Assembly: GCF_000620465.1 (NCBI RefSeq)
Contig: NZ_KK211140.1
Location: forward strand, 1 to 64,000
Length of the DNA stretch: 64,000 bases
Source of the DNA: Ralstonia sp. UNC404CL21Col
GTDB taxonomy: Bacteria > Pseudomonadota > Gammaproteobacteria > Burkholderiales > Burkholderiaceae
Reading direction: 5' to 3'
The position numbers and the translations under genes were made by a program. Shown piece by piece: positions 12,900 through 25,363 of this stretch. Each line of letters opens with the position of its first letter. Positions within the stretch are counted from its first letter, which is position 1. Below the pieces are notes generated by a model. That model was given only the letters and a program-made list of their open reading frames with translations. It searched no databases and was not told where the DNA came from.

Positions 12900-12918
12900 T
12901 CCACCTTGCTGCAAAGAG

Positions 12919-12942
12919 AACGCGCCTTCGGGCGCGTTTTTT
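12919..12942 (+). terminator. Rho-independent terminator of gap
   Basis: Eight-bp stem AACGCGCC/GGCGCGTT closed by a TTCG tetraloop and followed by a T-run, 19 bp after the gap stop. Confidence 0.9.
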
Positions 12943-13052
12943 CATGGGCACGTCGGTCTGAGGCGAGCGGACCTCACTAAAACGCTGCTGGTTGGGCGCA
13001 GATCGGCGTTTGTTATGGGCTGAAACGAAAACGTTTGCGGATTAGCAAATTT

Positions 13053-13105
13053 CGAATTCGGGCTACAGGAATTCGCTTTGAAAATTGGGTTGCAGTCCGT
13101 ACACT
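13053..13105 (+). promoter_or_regulatory. phcA promoter with LysR-type dyad
   Basis: A perfect 7-bp inverted repeat CGAATTC (13053-13059) and GAATTCG (13069-13075) with a 9-bp spacer contains T-N11-A (T13058, A13070), the LysR-box arrangement. It ends two bases before TTGAAA (13078-13083), which is 16 bp from TACACT (13100-13105). This is the best complete -35/-10 pair in the window and would give a leader of about 100 bases. Autoregulation by PhcA is inferred from position and shape only. The surrounding 12943-13213 stretch is unusually AT-rich for this genome and holds no gene. Confidence 0.6.
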
Positions 13106-13213
13106 GAACAAATACTACATTCTGATGTGGCGGGCTTTGACGTCGCATCCGGCCCATTGCCTCGGCAATGGTTGCCTTTCCAGTTTTCCAACGTGTTCGA
13201 GCCAAGGCGTCCC

Positions 13214-14257
13214 ATGGTCAACGTCGATACCAAGCTGCTGGTGATTTTTGTTGAGCTGCTCAGCAAGCGCAACGCCACCTACGTGGCCGAAAAGATGCAC
13301 ATGACCGCACCGGCTGTCTCGCATTCGCTGGGCCGTCTGCGTGAGATCTTTGACGATCCCCTCTTCATTCGCGTGCCGCACGGCCTGACGCCTACGCCCA
13401 AGGCGCTTGAGCTGGGCCCGAAGGTGCGCGAGATGCTCGACCTGTGGGCGGCCATCAACGAGGGCGATATCGCCACGTTCGATCCCGCCGAAGCCACCGG
13501 CACGTTCAACGTCAGCTTTGCCGGCACGCTGGGCGATGCGCTGTTCGATCGCTTCCTGCTGCGCATCAAGCGCCTGGCACCGGCATTGCAGGTGCGCCTG
13601 ACCGAATCGTCTTCGTGGGAAGCCGACGTGGCGGCCATGCGCGCGAACGAACTGGATCTGGCGTTCTCGCCGTTCCCCACACGCCACCCCGAGATCATGG
13701 AAGAGGTTGTGACCTCCTTCAACATGTGGGTCTGCGCGCGCAAGGACCACCCGATCCTCGGCGATCGCTGCACGCTCGAGCAATACCTCGACTGCGAGCA
13801 CATCTTCATCGCGCAGGGCAGCCCCGGCAGCCGTGTCGCGCCGTCGCTCATTCCGCTGGACTACGCCTTGCAGCAGCGCGGCCTCAAGCGCAATTCGACC
13901 ATGACGGTGCATAGCTGGCGCACCCAGGGCGAAGTCGCCGCCCAGACCGACATGATCTTCACGGTCAATTCGCTGATGAAGGATATGGTCTGCAAGATGT
14001 ACGACCTCAACGCGTTCCCGCTGCCGACCGAGCTGGAAACCGTGCTGGGCCTGAACATGCTCTGGCACCGCAGCCGCAATACGCACCCGATGCTGGTGTG
14101 GGCGCGTCAGCTCTTCAAGCAGGTCGTGGCTGAGTACACGGGGCAGGCGTCGGGCGCGCCGGCGCATTCGCCCGTGCAGGCCAATGAACATGGCAAGGCC
14201 GAGAAGGGCGGCCAGGGCGACGCAGAAAAGGAGGACGAGACGCGGCTGTCCGCCTGA
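13214..14257 (+). CDS. phcA: LysR-type global virulence/quorum regulator PhcA
   Basis: LysR-type transcriptional regulator, 347 residues. The winged HTH occupies about residues 1-65 (VAEKMHMTAPAVSHSLGRLR as recognition region), followed by the substrate-binding-like effector domain. I recognise the N-terminal sequence MVNVDTKLLVIFVELLSKR as that of Ralstonia PhcA, the density-dependent switch controlling exopolysaccharide, wall-degrading enzymes, motility and metabolism in R. solanacearum. The Lys/Glu-rich tail (about 315-347) is low complexity. ATG 13214 is chosen because upstream in-frame codons fall in the AT-rich promoter. The phcBSRQ operon 11 kb away supports the name. NodD/SyrM-type LysR proteins are the nearest alternative group. 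Confidence 0.92.
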   Translation: MVNVDTKLLVIFVELLSKRNATYVAEKMHMTAPAVSHSLGRLREIFDDPLFIRVPHGLTPTPKALELGPKVREMLDLWAAINEGDIATFDPAEATGTFNVSFAGTLGDALFDRFLLRIKRLAPALQVRLTESSSWEADVAAMRANELDLAFSPFPTRHPEIMEEVVTSFNMWVCARKDHPILGDRCTLEQYLDCEHIFIAQGSPGSRVAPSLIPLDYALQQRGLKRNSTMTVHSWRTQGEVAAQTDMIFTVNSLMKDMVCKMYDLNAFPLPTELETVLGLNMLWHRSRNTHPMLVWARQLFKQVVAEYTGQASGAPAHSPVQANEHGKAEKGGQGDAEKEDETRLSA

Positions 14258-14285
14258 CATCCGCCCTCTCGCCGCTCCAATGAAA

Positions 14286-14317
14286 AACGGCCGCAGACGA
14301 TGCGGCCGTTTCCTTTT
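14286..14317. terminator. Bidirectional terminator between phcA and fur
   Basis: Ten-bp perfect stem AACGGCCGCA/TGCGGCCGTT with a five-base loop (14296-14300), A-run on the left and T-rich run on the right, between the convergent ends of phcA and fur. Confidence 0.85.
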
Positions 14318-14329
14318 GGCGACGACGCT

Positions 14330-14761
14330 TCAACGCTTTGGCCGATGCGGGCAGGCTTCCTTCGTGCAATTGCCATAGAGCGACAGCGCGTGCTCCTGCA
14401 GCGCAAAGCCGCGCGCACGTGCAATGCTCTGCTGGCGCTGTTCGATCTCGGCATCGAAAAATTCTTCCACGCGGCCGCAATCGAGGCACACCAGGTGATC
14501 GTGGTGCTTGCCCTCGTTGAGTTCGTAGATGGCCTTGCCGGATTCGAAGTTGTTGCGTGACAGCAGCCCCGCCTGTTCGAACTGCGTCAGCACGCGATAG
14601 ACGGTGGCCAGGCCAATGTCCATGTGCTCGGCGAGCAGGATGCGGTACACGTCTTCGGCGCTCATGTGGCGCTCTTCGCTGGTCTGAAAGATCTCGAGGA
14701 TCTTCAACCGCGGCACCGTGGCTTTCAGACCGATGTTCTTGAGGTCTGCAGGACTCGGCAT
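14330..14761 (-). CDS. fur: Ferric uptake regulator Fur
   Basis: Iron-responsive repressor, 143 residues. The winged-helix domain (1-83) carries the recognition helix region [13 protein letters not shown]; the metal site [10 protein letters not shown] is at 86-95 with Cys92/Cys95, and a second Cys pair is Cys132/Cys137. Opening [19 protein letters not shown] is characteristic of Fur rather than Zur or PerR. It is transcribed divergently from bamE across a 150-bp gap, the usual fur/omlA arrangement in this and other proteobacterial groups. I could not make out a convincing 19-bp Fur box upstream. Confidence 0.97.
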   Translation of the reverse strand: MPSPADLKNIGLKATVPRLKILEIFQTSEERHMSAEDVYRILLAEHMDIGLATVYRVLTQFEQAGLLSRNNFESGKAIYELNEGKHHDHLVCLDCGRVEEFFDAEIEQRQQSIARARGFALQEHALSLYGNCTKEACPHRPKR

Positions 14762-14779
14762 GCGCCAGGCTCCCTAGAG

Positions 14780-14785
14780 TACAAT
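14780..14785 (+). promoter_or_regulatory. Candidate -10 element for bamE
   Basis: TACAAT in the fur-bamE divergent gap, 128 bp before the bamE ATG. No clear -35, so weak. Confidence 0.3.
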
Positions 14786-14913
14786 GTTCGGATATTCCAA
14801 TCATAAGGGTTTTGGCGGCAAAAGTCCTATTGACGGGCCTGCACGATGTGCCTGGGCCGTCGCCGATTCCTCCCGTACCGGTATGTCCGGAACCGTTTGA
14901 AGGCCGATCGCTC

Positions 14914-15570
14914 ATGACCTTTTCTTTTGCGCGCAGTCCTGTCCGTTTTGCCCACGTCGCCCGTCGCGGCGGCCTGTTGGTGGGTGCCATGCTCGCCGCG
15001 TCGGCGTTGCTGGCCGGATGCGGCACCTATGACAGCACCACGCGCAAGATCGCCAACGCCATCACGCCGTATCGCATCGATATCGTGCAGGGCAACTTCG
15101 TGTCGCGCGAACAGGCGGCGCAGCTCAAGGAAGGCATGACGCGCGACCAGGTCCGCTTCGTACTCGGCACGCCGCTGCTGACGGACATGTTCCACGCCAA
15201 CCGCTGGGACTACATCTTCTCGTTCAAGCGTGGCAACACGTCGGTTGTGCAGGAGCGCAGGCTGACGGTGTGGTTTGACGGCGACCGCCTTGCCAAGTGG
15301 GTCGGCGCCGATGAGCTGCCGTCCGAGTCGGAACTGATTTCCGAAATCGACGGCATCAAGCGTCCGAAAAAGGACGCCGCGCAGGCCGCCGCCGCTGCGG
15401 GCGCTGCGCCTGCAGCGCGTGCGCCGTCGATTCCGTCGGCTGAGGTGACGGACCGCGTGCAGTCGACCGCAGGCTCCAAAAACAACGTTGACGTGACGCT
15501 GCCGGAGCGCCGCACTGGCGGTGGTGGTACTGACACCAGCGTTCCGCCGCCGGCCACCCAATCGCAGTGA
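14914..15570 (+). CDS. bamE: Outer-membrane assembly lipoprotein BamE (OmlA/SmpA)
   Basis: Lipoprotein subunit of the BAM complex that inserts beta-barrel proteins. The lipobox LLAGC places the lipidated Cys at residue 36 after a basic/hydrophobic leader. The BamE core follows (VQGNFVSREQAAQLKEGMTRDQVRFVLGTPLL, about 60-91; WDYIFSF). The ~70-residue C-terminal extension is Ala/Pro/Gly-rich low complexity, making the protein (218 residues) longer than E. coli BamE, as is common in Burkholderiales. ATG 14914 is chosen since the leader then fits a lipoprotein signal; ATG-like codons upstream to 14812 would add a non-signal segment. Confidence 0.9.
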   Translation: MTFSFARSPVRFAHVARRGGLLVGAMLAASALLAGCGTYDSTTRKIANAITPYRIDIVQGNFVSREQAAQLKEGMTRDQVRFVLGTPLLTDMFHANRWDYIFSFKRGNTSVVQERRLTVWFDGDRLAKWVGADELPSESELISEIDGIKRPKKDAAQAAAAAGAAPAARAPSIPSAEVTDRVQSTAGSKNNVDVTLPERRTGGGGTDTSVPPPATQSQ

Positions 15571-15619
15571 ACGCCGTGAAGCGCGCATAGCCAGCGCGCC
15601 GGCATCACGACTTCGAGCG

Positions 15620-15650
15620 AGCGGCGGACGGGTTCCGCCGCTTGTGCGTT
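15620..15650 (+). terminator. Hairpin between bamE and dapB
   Basis: Nine-bp stem AGCGGCGGA/TCCGCCGCT with a five-base loop, then TGTGCGTTTT. Probable terminator of bamE, with a weak T-run. Confidence 0.5.
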
Positions 15651-15692
15651 TTACAGACCGTTTTTCTTTTGCAGCTTTTCGCTTCCACCGAC

Positions 15693-19293
<3,601 letters not shown>

Positions 19294-19317
19294 TCGGCCA
19301 TCCCACTCAAGGAACGC

Positions 19318-19848
19318 ATGGTTATGTCGTTGTCCCGAGGTTTGTCCCGCCGTCGCTTTGGCCGCTCTGTCCTTGCGCTTGCGATTGCGCTGCCGGCGCT
19401 GTCCGCTTGCGGTTTCCACATGCGGGGCAATACCGACTTCGCGTTCAAGCGGCTGTACATCAACTTGCCGCAGAACTCGCAGATGCGTGCGCAGTTGCGC
19501 CGGCTGATCGACAACGGCTCCGACACCGTCATCGTGTCGGATAAGAAAGACGCCGACGCGCTGCTCGACGTGCTGGCTGAAGACCGCGTGAAGACCATCT
19601 CGTCGCTCACGCCGCAGGGTGTGGTGCGCGAGTACCGCATCACGTACCGCTTCCGCTTCCAGCTGCGCGATGCGCACGACAACCTGCTGATCCCGCCGTC
19701 GGAAATCACGCAGTTCCGCGATCTCTCGTACAACGAGACGCAGGTGCTCGCCAAGGATTACGAAGAAGCGGCGCTTTACCGGGACATGCAAGGCGATACG
19801 ATCAACCAGCTCGTGCGGCGCCTGGGCGCCGTGAAGCTGCCGTCGTAA
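19318..19848 (+). CDS. lptE: LPS-assembly lipoprotein LptE
   Basis: Outer-membrane lipoprotein that plugs LptD and helps place lipopolysaccharide on the surface. A basic leader (RRRF) and hydrophobic helix end in lipobox ALSAC with lipidated Cys31, followed by the family signature GFHMRG. The 176-residue length is normal. RBS AAGGAACGC precedes the ATG. The leuS-lptE-holA order is a conserved proteobacterial arrangement, which confirms an otherwise divergent family. Confidence 0.93.
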   Translation: MVMSLSRGLSRRRFGRSVLALAIALPALSACGFHMRGNTDFAFKRLYINLPQNSQMRAQLRRLIDNGSDTVIVSDKKDADALLDVLAEDRVKTISSLTPQGVVREYRITYRFRFQLRDAHDNLLIPPSEITQFRDLSYNETQVLAKDYEEAALYRDMQGDTINQLVRRLGAVKLPS

Positions 19849-19873
19849 GCGGCGGATCAGGGCAAGGTTTGCC

Positions 19874-20950
19874 ATGCAATTGCGGCTCGATGCGCTTGAA
19901 GGTCATCTGAAGCAGGCCACTGCCAAGGGGCTCGCGCCGCTGTACGTGGTGCATGGCGACGAGCACCTGTTGGCGCTGGAAGCTGTCGATGCATTGCGCC
20001 AAGCCGCGCGCGCGCAGGGCTTTACCGAGCGCGAGGTGATGAGCGTCGAGCGGGGTTTCTCGTGGTCGCGCGTGACCGAGGCACGGCAGTCGATGTCGCT
20101 GTTCGGAGATCGCAAGATCGTCGAGCTGCGCATTCCGTCGGGCAAGCCCGGCAAGGATGGCGGGGAAGCACTGCGCGCATTGGCTGCGGGCACGCCGTCC
20201 GGGCCGGCCACCGACACCGTCACGCTGATCACGCTGCCGCGTCTCGATTTTGCGACGGCCAAGTCGGCGTGGTTTGCGGCGCTGGAAGGGGCGGGCGTGT
20301 CGATCAAGGTCGATTCGGTGGATCGCACCAAGCTGCCCGGCTGGATTGGCGAGCGTCTCGCGCGCCAGCAGCAACGTGTGGAGCCCGGTGAGCCTGGCCG
20401 CCGCGCCCTGCAGTTCATTGCCGACCGTGTGGAAGGCAATCTGCTGGCCGCGCATCAGGAAATCCAGAAACTCGGCTTGCTGCATCCGTCCGGTGTGCTG
20501 ACGTTCGACGATGTGCACGATGCGGTGCTCAACGTGGCGCGCTACGACGTGTTCAAGCTGTCCGAAGCCATGTTGGCCGGCGATGTGCCGCGTCTGGTGC
20601 GCATGCTCGAAGGCCTGCGCGGCGAGGGCGAGGCCACGGTCCTGGTGCTCTGGACGTTGACCGAAGAAATTCGCGTATTATCAAAAATCGCCTCGGGCGC
20701 GGCCCAAGGCAAGCCGGTGGCGTCCATGCTGCGAGAACTCCGGGTGTGGGGGCCACGCGAGCGGCTGGTGCCGCAGGCAGCGCAGCGGCTGTCACAGCGC
20801 GAGCTGGAGGGTGCGCTCTCCATGGCCGCCAAGCTGGATCGGCAGGTCAAGGGCTTGCGCGAGCCGTCGCTGCCGGCCGAGCCATGGGACGGCCTGCTCC
20901 AACTGGCGATGCGCATCGCGCGGCCGGGCAGTCTTCCGGTGCCGGCCTGA
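19874..20950 (+). CDS. holA: DNA polymerase III subunit delta
   Basis: Clamp-loader subunit that opens the beta sliding clamp. N-terminal [19 protein letters not shown] and central [16 protein letters not shown] match the HolA family; 358 residues is slightly longer than E. coli (343). It begins 25 bp after lptE on the same strand. proA follows after 74 bp, possibly in the same transcript. Confidence 0.95.
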   Translation: MQLRLDALEGHLKQATAKGLAPLYVVHGDEHLLALEAVDALRQAARAQGFTEREVMSVERGFSWSRVTEARQSMSLFGDRKIVELRIPSGKPGKDGGEALRALAAGTPSGPATDTVTLITLPRLDFATAKSAWFAALEGAGVSIKVDSVDRTKLPGWIGERLARQQQRVEPGEPGRRALQFIADRVEGNLLAAHQEIQKLGLLHPSGVLTFDDVHDAVLNVARYDVFKLSEAMLAGDVPRLVRMLEGLRGEGEATVLVLWTLTEEIRVLSKIASGAAQGKPVASMLRELRVWGPRERLVPQAAQRLSQRELEGALSMAAKLDRQVKGLREPSLPAEPWDGLLQLAMRIARPGSLPVPA

Positions 20951-21024
20951 TCCACACCATCGGCCGCAAGCCTCCGAATTGTCCTCACACTGAATTTGCC
21001 GGCAGCTCGCCGGTCGCGATCATC

Positions 21025-22305
21025 ATGAAGCAGCTCGACGTGAACGAATACATGGCCCTGGTCGGCCGTCAGGCGCGCACCGCCTCGCGTGGCATGGCCC
21101 GGGCCGGCACCGCGCAGAAGAACCGCGCGTTGTTGCACATTGCCGCCGCCGTCCGTCGCGATGCCGCCAAGCTCAAAGAGGTCAATGCCCGCGACGTCGA
21201 GCGCGCTCGCGCCAACGGCCAGGACGCCGCCTTCATCGACCGCCTCACGCTGACCGATCGTGCCATCGAGACCATGGCCGCTGGCCTGGAGCAGATCGCC
21301 GCGCTGCCCGACCCGATCGGCGAGATCAGCAACATGAAGTTCCGTCCCACCGGCATCCAGGTCGGCCAGATGCGCGTGCCGCTTGGCGTGATCGGCATCA
21401 TTTATGAGTCGCGGCCGAACGTGACGGTGGATGCCGCGGCGCTGTGCATCAAGTCGGGCAACGCGACCATTCTGCGCGGCGGCTCCGAAGCGATCGAATC
21501 GAACGGCGCGCTGGCGGCGCTCATCGAGGAAGGGCTGGCCGATGCTGGCCTGCCCGCCAACGCCGTGCAGGTGGTGGCCACCACCGACCGCGCGGCGGTC
21601 GGCAAGCTCATCACCATGACGGAGTACGTCGATGTGATCGTCCCCCGCGGCGGCAAGAGCCTGATCGCGCGACTGATCGAAGAAGCGCGGGTGCCGATGA
21701 TCAAGCATCTGGACGGCATCTGCCACGTCTACATCGACGTCGATGCCGACATCGAGAAGGCCGTGCGCGTGTGCGACAACGCCAAGACGCAGCGCTACGC
21801 ACCGTGCAACACGATGGAAACGCTGCTCGTGTCGCGCGATGTGGCTGCGCGCGCGCTGCCGCCGCTGGCAAAGATCTACCAGGACAAGGGCGTGGAACTG
21901 CGTGTGTGCCCGGCCACGCGTGCGACGCTTGAAGCCGCAGGCTTCGGCAATCTGAAAGACGCCGTCGAGGCCGACTGGCACACCGAATATCTCGCGCCGA
22001 TCCTGTCGATCCGCACCGTCGATGGCCTGGACGACGCCATCGAGCACATCAACACCTACGGCTCGGCGCACACCGATTCGATCATCACCGAGAACTACTC
22101 GACCGGCATGCGCTTCCTGCGCGAGGTCGATTCGGCCAGCGTGATGATCAACGCGTCCACGCGCTTTGCCGATGGTTTCGAGTACGGCCTGGGCGCCGAG
22201 ATCGGCATTTCCAACGACAAGCTGCATGCGCGTGGGCCGGTCGGGCTGGAGGGGCTGACCTCGCTGAAATACGTCGTGTTCGGGCACGGCGAGATCCGCA
22301 CCTGA
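21025..22305 (+). CDS. proA: Gamma-glutamyl phosphate reductase
   Basis: Second enzyme of proline synthesis, reducing gamma-glutamyl phosphate to the semialdehyde with NADPH. Aldehyde-dehydrogenase fold with cofactor region [16 protein letters not shown] and catalytic Cys in [10 protein letters not shown]; 426 residues. ATG 21025 is chosen because upstream in-frame codons lie inside holA. proC, the last proline enzyme, is 37 kb away on the other strand; proB is not in the window. Confidence 0.97.
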   Translation: MKQLDVNEYMALVGRQARTASRGMARAGTAQKNRALLHIAAAVRRDAAKLKEVNARDVERARANGQDAAFIDRLTLTDRAIETMAAGLEQIAALPDPIGEISNMKFRPTGIQVGQMRVPLGVIGIIYESRPNVTVDAAALCIKSGNATILRGGSEAIESNGALAALIEEGLADAGLPANAVQVVATTDRAAVGKLITMTEYVDVIVPRGGKSLIARLIEEARVPMIKHLDGICHVYIDVDADIEKAVRVCDNAKTQRYAPCNTMETLLVSRDVAARALPPLAKIYQDKGVELRVCPATRATLEAAGFGNLKDAVEADWHTEYLAPILSIRTVDGLDDAIEHINTYGSAHTDSIITENYSTGMRFLREVDSASVMINASTRFADGFEYGLGAEIGISNDKLHARGPVGLEGLTSLKYVVFGHGEIRT

Positions 22306-22325
22306 TATCGCTTGCTGCACATTGA

Positions 22326-22353
22326 GCGCCGCCATGAGCGGCGCGCTGTTTTT
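22326..22353 (+). terminator. Terminator of proA
   Basis: Seven-bp stem GCGCCGC/GCGGCGC with loop CATGA, then GCTGTTTTT, 20 bp after the proA stop. It excludes upstream starts for the next gene. Confidence 0.75.
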
Positions 22354-22390
22354 ACCGATCGCGCTTCACACCATTCACGGGACGCTTCGC

Positions 22391-22813
22391 ATGCTCTGGG
22401 TCAAAGCCTTTCACATCGTCTTCATTGCGTCGTGGTTTGCCGGGCTGTTTTATCTGCCGCGCATCTTCGTCAACCTGGCAATGGAGACTGAGCGCGCGGC
22501 CATCACGCGCCTGCTGATCATGGCGCGCAAGCTGTTCCGCTTCACGACGATGCTGGCGATTGTCGCGATCCTGCTGGGGCTGTGGCTGTTCCTGGGATAT
22601 CGCATCGGGCTGTATCCGCCCAATGGCTGGATGCACGCGAAGCTCGCGCTGGTGCTCGTAACGATCGGTTATCACCATGGCTGCGGCGTGCTGCTGCGCA
22701 AGTTCGAGGCGGGCGCCAACAAGCGCTCGCACAAGTTCTACCGCTGGTTCAATGAACTGCCGGTGCTGTTGTTGCTGGCGATCACGATCCTGGTGGTCGT
22801 CAAGCCATTCTGA
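22391..22813 (+). CDS. hemJ: HemJ/CopD-family membrane protein, probable protoporphyrinogen IX oxidase
   Basis: A 140-residue integral membrane protein with four hydrophobic helices. The opening MLWVKAFHIVFIASWFAGLFYLPR has the conserved His (His8) and the helix-three segment GWMHAKLAL has the conserved Lys (Lys84) of the HemJ family, which oxidises protoporphyrinogen IX in heme synthesis. The start at 22391 is forced by the terminator just upstream. The functional name depends on family membership; no other heme gene is nearby. Confidence 0.8.
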   Translation: MLWVKAFHIVFIASWFAGLFYLPRIFVNLAMETERAAITRLLIMARKLFRFTTMLAIVAILLGLWLFLGYRIGLYPPNGWMHAKLALVLVTIGYHHGCGVLLRKFEAGANKRSHKFYRWFNELPVLLLLAITILVVVKPF

Positions 22814-22830
22814 TTTTTTCTGGTTTTCCG

Positions 22831-24240
22831 ATGGCAACTGCTTACTTCGCGCCATGCCCCCGTGGGCTGGAACAGGCGCTGGCCGATGAACTGGCCGAAA
22901 TCGCCATTCGCCCCGAGGTCGATGAGCTGGCGGCGTTCGAGGTGGGCCGCACCGTGCCGGGCGGCGTGCATTTCTTCGGCACGCAGGGTGCGGCGTATGC
23001 GGTCAACCTGCACAGCCGCATTGCCAGCCGGGTGCTGATGCGCCTGGCTTCGCGCGGGTATCGCTCGGAAGACGACATCTACGCGCTGGCCGCTGCGCAG
23101 CGCTGGGAAGACTATTTCACGCCCGACGAGATGATCCGCGTGGACGTGACCGCGCACAAATCGCCGTTGCAGAGCCTGAAGTTTGTCGGCCTGCGCGTGA
23201 AGGACGGGGTGTGTGACCGCTTCCGCCAGCGCATGGGCGCGCGGCCCAGCGTCGATACGGTCTCGCCGGACGTGCGCATCTACGCATACCTGACCGAGAC
23301 CGACTGCACGATCTATCTCGACACCACCGGCGAGCCGCTCTTCAAGCGCGGCTGGCGGCAGGAAAAGGGCGAGGCGCCGCTGAAGGAAAACCTCGCCGCC
23401 GGCATCCTGCGCCTGACGGGCTGGACGGGCGCACATGGCATGCCGTTCTACGATCCGATGTGCGGCAGCGGCACGTTCCTCGTTGAAGCCGCGCAACGTG
23501 CGCTGGGTATTGCGCCGGGCGGGCAGCGCGCCTTCGCTTGCGAGTGGTTGCAGGACCACGATGCCAAGTGCTTCAAGCGCCTGCGCGAAGCCGCAGCCGA
23601 TGCGGCGGCCGCATCCATGCGCCGGGCACCACCGCTGGTGGCGGGCGCCGACATTTCCACCGACATGCTCGCCTATGCCGCCGCCAACTGGCAGCGTGCC
23701 GGTCTGCCCGGCGAGCCCGTGCTCAAGCAGGTCGATGCGCGCTTCGGTAAGCCGCCGTTCGAGGCGGCCGGCGTGCTGCTGATGAATCCGCCGTACGGCG
23801 AACGTATCGCCGTGCGCGGTGCCCACGGTTCGCGCCGCCGCCGGCCGGAAGGCGAGGGCGACGAGGATGGCACCGTGTTCGAACGCGCCAGCCGCGCCAT
23901 GGGTGCCCCGCGCGACGATGGCCGCCGTCCGATGCGCGAACTGCGTCAGCCGGAGCCACCGCTCCCGATCGACCCCGAGGAAGAGGCCGCCGCCAACGAA
24001 TTTGCACAGGCCTTTGCGGGCACGCTCAAGCGTGAATTTGCTGGCTGGAAGGCGTTCGTCTTCACGGGCGATCTCTCGATGCCGCGTCGGATGCGGCTGA
24101 AGGAATCGCAGCGTACGCCGCTGTACAACGGCAACATCGAATGCCGTCTGTTCCGCTTCGACATGGTGAAGGGCGGCATGCGCGATCGCCCCGAGCGGCC
24201 TGTAAAAGGCGATGCCTCAAACGACAACGCCGACGCATAA
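22831..24240 (+). CDS. rlmL: THUMP-domain 23S rRNA (guanine-N2) methyltransferase, RlmL N-terminal type
   Basis: SAM-dependent RNA methyltransferase, 469 residues. THUMP region is about 50-165, SAM-binding motif DPMCGSGTF 208-216, and catalytic NPPYGERI 319-326. It corresponds to the RlmL half of the E. coli RlmKL fusion and lacks the RlmK half, as is common outside enterics. Residues about 330-385 are an Arg/Glu/Asp-rich low-complexity insert directly after the catalytic motif. The stop codon lies in the loop of a strong hairpin, and phcQ converges 33 bp away. Confidence 0.88.
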   Translation: MATAYFAPCPRGLEQALADELAEIAIRPEVDELAAFEVGRTVPGGVHFFGTQGAAYAVNLHSRIASRVLMRLASRGYRSEDDIYALAAAQRWEDYFTPDEMIRVDVTAHKSPLQSLKFVGLRVKDGVCDRFRQRMGARPSVDTVSPDVRIYAYLTETDCTIYLDTTGEPLFKRGWRQEKGEAPLKENLAAGILRLTGWTGAHGMPFYDPMCGSGTFLVEAAQRALGIAPGGQRAFACEWLQDHDAKCFKRLREAAADAAAASMRRAPPLVAGADISTDMLAYAAANWQRAGLPGEPVLKQVDARFGKPPFEAAGVLLMNPPYGERIAVRGAHGSRRRRPEGEGDEDGTVFERASRAMGAPRDDGRRPMRELRQPEPPLPIDPEEEAAANEFAQAFAGTLKREFAGWKAFVFTGDLSMPRRMRLKESQRTPLYNGNIECRLFRFDMVKGGMRDRPERPVKGDASNDNADA

Positions 24241-24252
24241 GCATCGGCGTTG
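24225..24252. terminator. Hairpin over the rlmL stop, between convergent rlmL and phcQ
   Basis: Arms CAACGCCGACGC (24225-24236) and GCATCGGCGTTG (24241-24252) pair with one mismatch around loop ATAA, which contains the TAA stop. No T-run follows on either strand, so a 3' end-protecting or bidirectional pause structure is as likely as a classical terminator. Confidence 0.45.
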
Positions 24253-24273
24253 TGTGCCAACGGCGGGCTCCGT

Positions 24274-25281
24274 TCAGGCGGCCTGCTGACCTTGGAAATG
24301 CTCCATCCACGCCGCCAGTTGATCCGGCGTGAGCTGCGTCTGGTTGTCGAGCAGGCGCAGCTTGATCGTTGCGCCATCGCGCTCGGCCGTGAGCGACCAC
24401 CCCTTGCCGTCGAGCCACAGCAGGAACGCCAGCCATTTGGCATGCGCTTCCGACACCTTGTGCGTGGACGCGGCTTCCAGGAATTCCGTCAGGGTGGTGA
24501 GATCCACCACCGCGGCAGCATCGCTGCCCGACGGCGAGACCTTGCCGTGCAGCACCTCGGCCAGCACCTCCAACGCCTGGGCTGCCGGCTTGCTGTCAAA
24601 GCGCGACGACAAGTCGAGATAGGCCTGCCGCACTGCGTGGCTGAACTCGCCGGTGCGCAGGCTTTCTTCACCGACCAGCTCGGTGTAGTCCTTCATCGCC
24701 CAGTCCGGCTGCGCAAGAGATTGCAGCCCCACGGCGGCGGCGGCACGGAGGTAATCGTTGACGGCGCTGAACGACGACAGTCCCGATACCGCCAGGTACA
24801 GCGTCTGCAGCGCCCCGATGCGGTGGGTGAGCGTCTGGCTCTGGCGCACGGTCATCTTCTCGCGCAGCAGCGCGTCGCGCTCGCGGCGCAGGTCAGAGAA
24901 CTCCAGCGCCTGCTTCAGCTCCACGCGCAGCGCCGTGATGTCCCACGGCTTCTTGATATAGCGGTGAATCTGCCCCTGGTTGACGGCCTCCACCGTGTCT
25001 TCGATTTCGGAATAGGCGGTCGTCAGGATGCGCACGAGGTGCGGATACCGCTCGCGTGCATAGCGCAGCAGCTCGTTGCCGAGTTCGCCGGGCATGCGTT
25101 GGTCCGACACGAGCACGCCGAGCGTGGCGGCGTGCTGGTCGAGCATGCGCTTGCCTTCTTCGACGGAGGTGGCGGTGACGACCGGCGCCAGTGACCCGAT
25201 GGCACGGCCGAAGTAAGTCAGCGCCAATGTCTCATCGTCCACGTACAGGATCTTGGGCTCATTGCCCCCGGGATTGGTCAT
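24274..25281 (-). CDS. phcQ: Response regulator PhcQ
   Basis: Response regulator of the Phc density-sensing system, 335 residues. The receiver domain (about 9-130) has acidic pair Asp15/Asp16, phospho-acceptor Asp60 in VSDQRMPGE, a Thr in LTTAYS and Lys in IKKPW. The remaining ~200 residues start with a coiled-coil-like helix (LRRERDALLREKM) and have no DNA-binding motif I recognise, consistent with signalling by protein contact. It is the last gene of the phcBSRQ operon, 82 bp after phcR. Name assigned from operon order and fit to the known system. Confidence 0.85.
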   Translation of the reverse strand: MTNPGGNEPKILYVDDETLALTYFGRAIGSLAPVVTATSVEEGKRMLDQHAATLGVLVSDQRMPGELGNELLRYARERYPHLVRILTTAYSEIEDTVEAVNQGQIHRYIKKPWDITALRVELKQALEFSDLRRERDALLREKMTVRQSQTLTHRIGALQTLYLAVSGLSSFSAVNDYLRAAAAVGLQSLAQPDWAMKDYTELVGEESLRTGEFSHAVRQAYLDLSSRFDSKPAAQALEVLAEVLHGKVSPSGSDAAAVVDLTTLTEFLEAASTHKVSEAHAKWLAFLLWLDGKGWSLTAERDGATIKLRLLDNQTQLTPDQLAAWMEHFQGQQAA

Positions 25282-25363
25282 CCGTCACTCCTCATAGCAA
25301 ATGCAGCCGATACGGCAAACGCGCAGAACACGTGCGGCTTGGTTCGTAAGTCTTGTGGTCTTG

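Noticed and set aside
14786-14812. A Fur box in the fur-bamE gap (around ATATTCCAATCATAAG)
   Set aside because: Only a partial match to the 19-bp consensus and no second copy; not strong enough to list.
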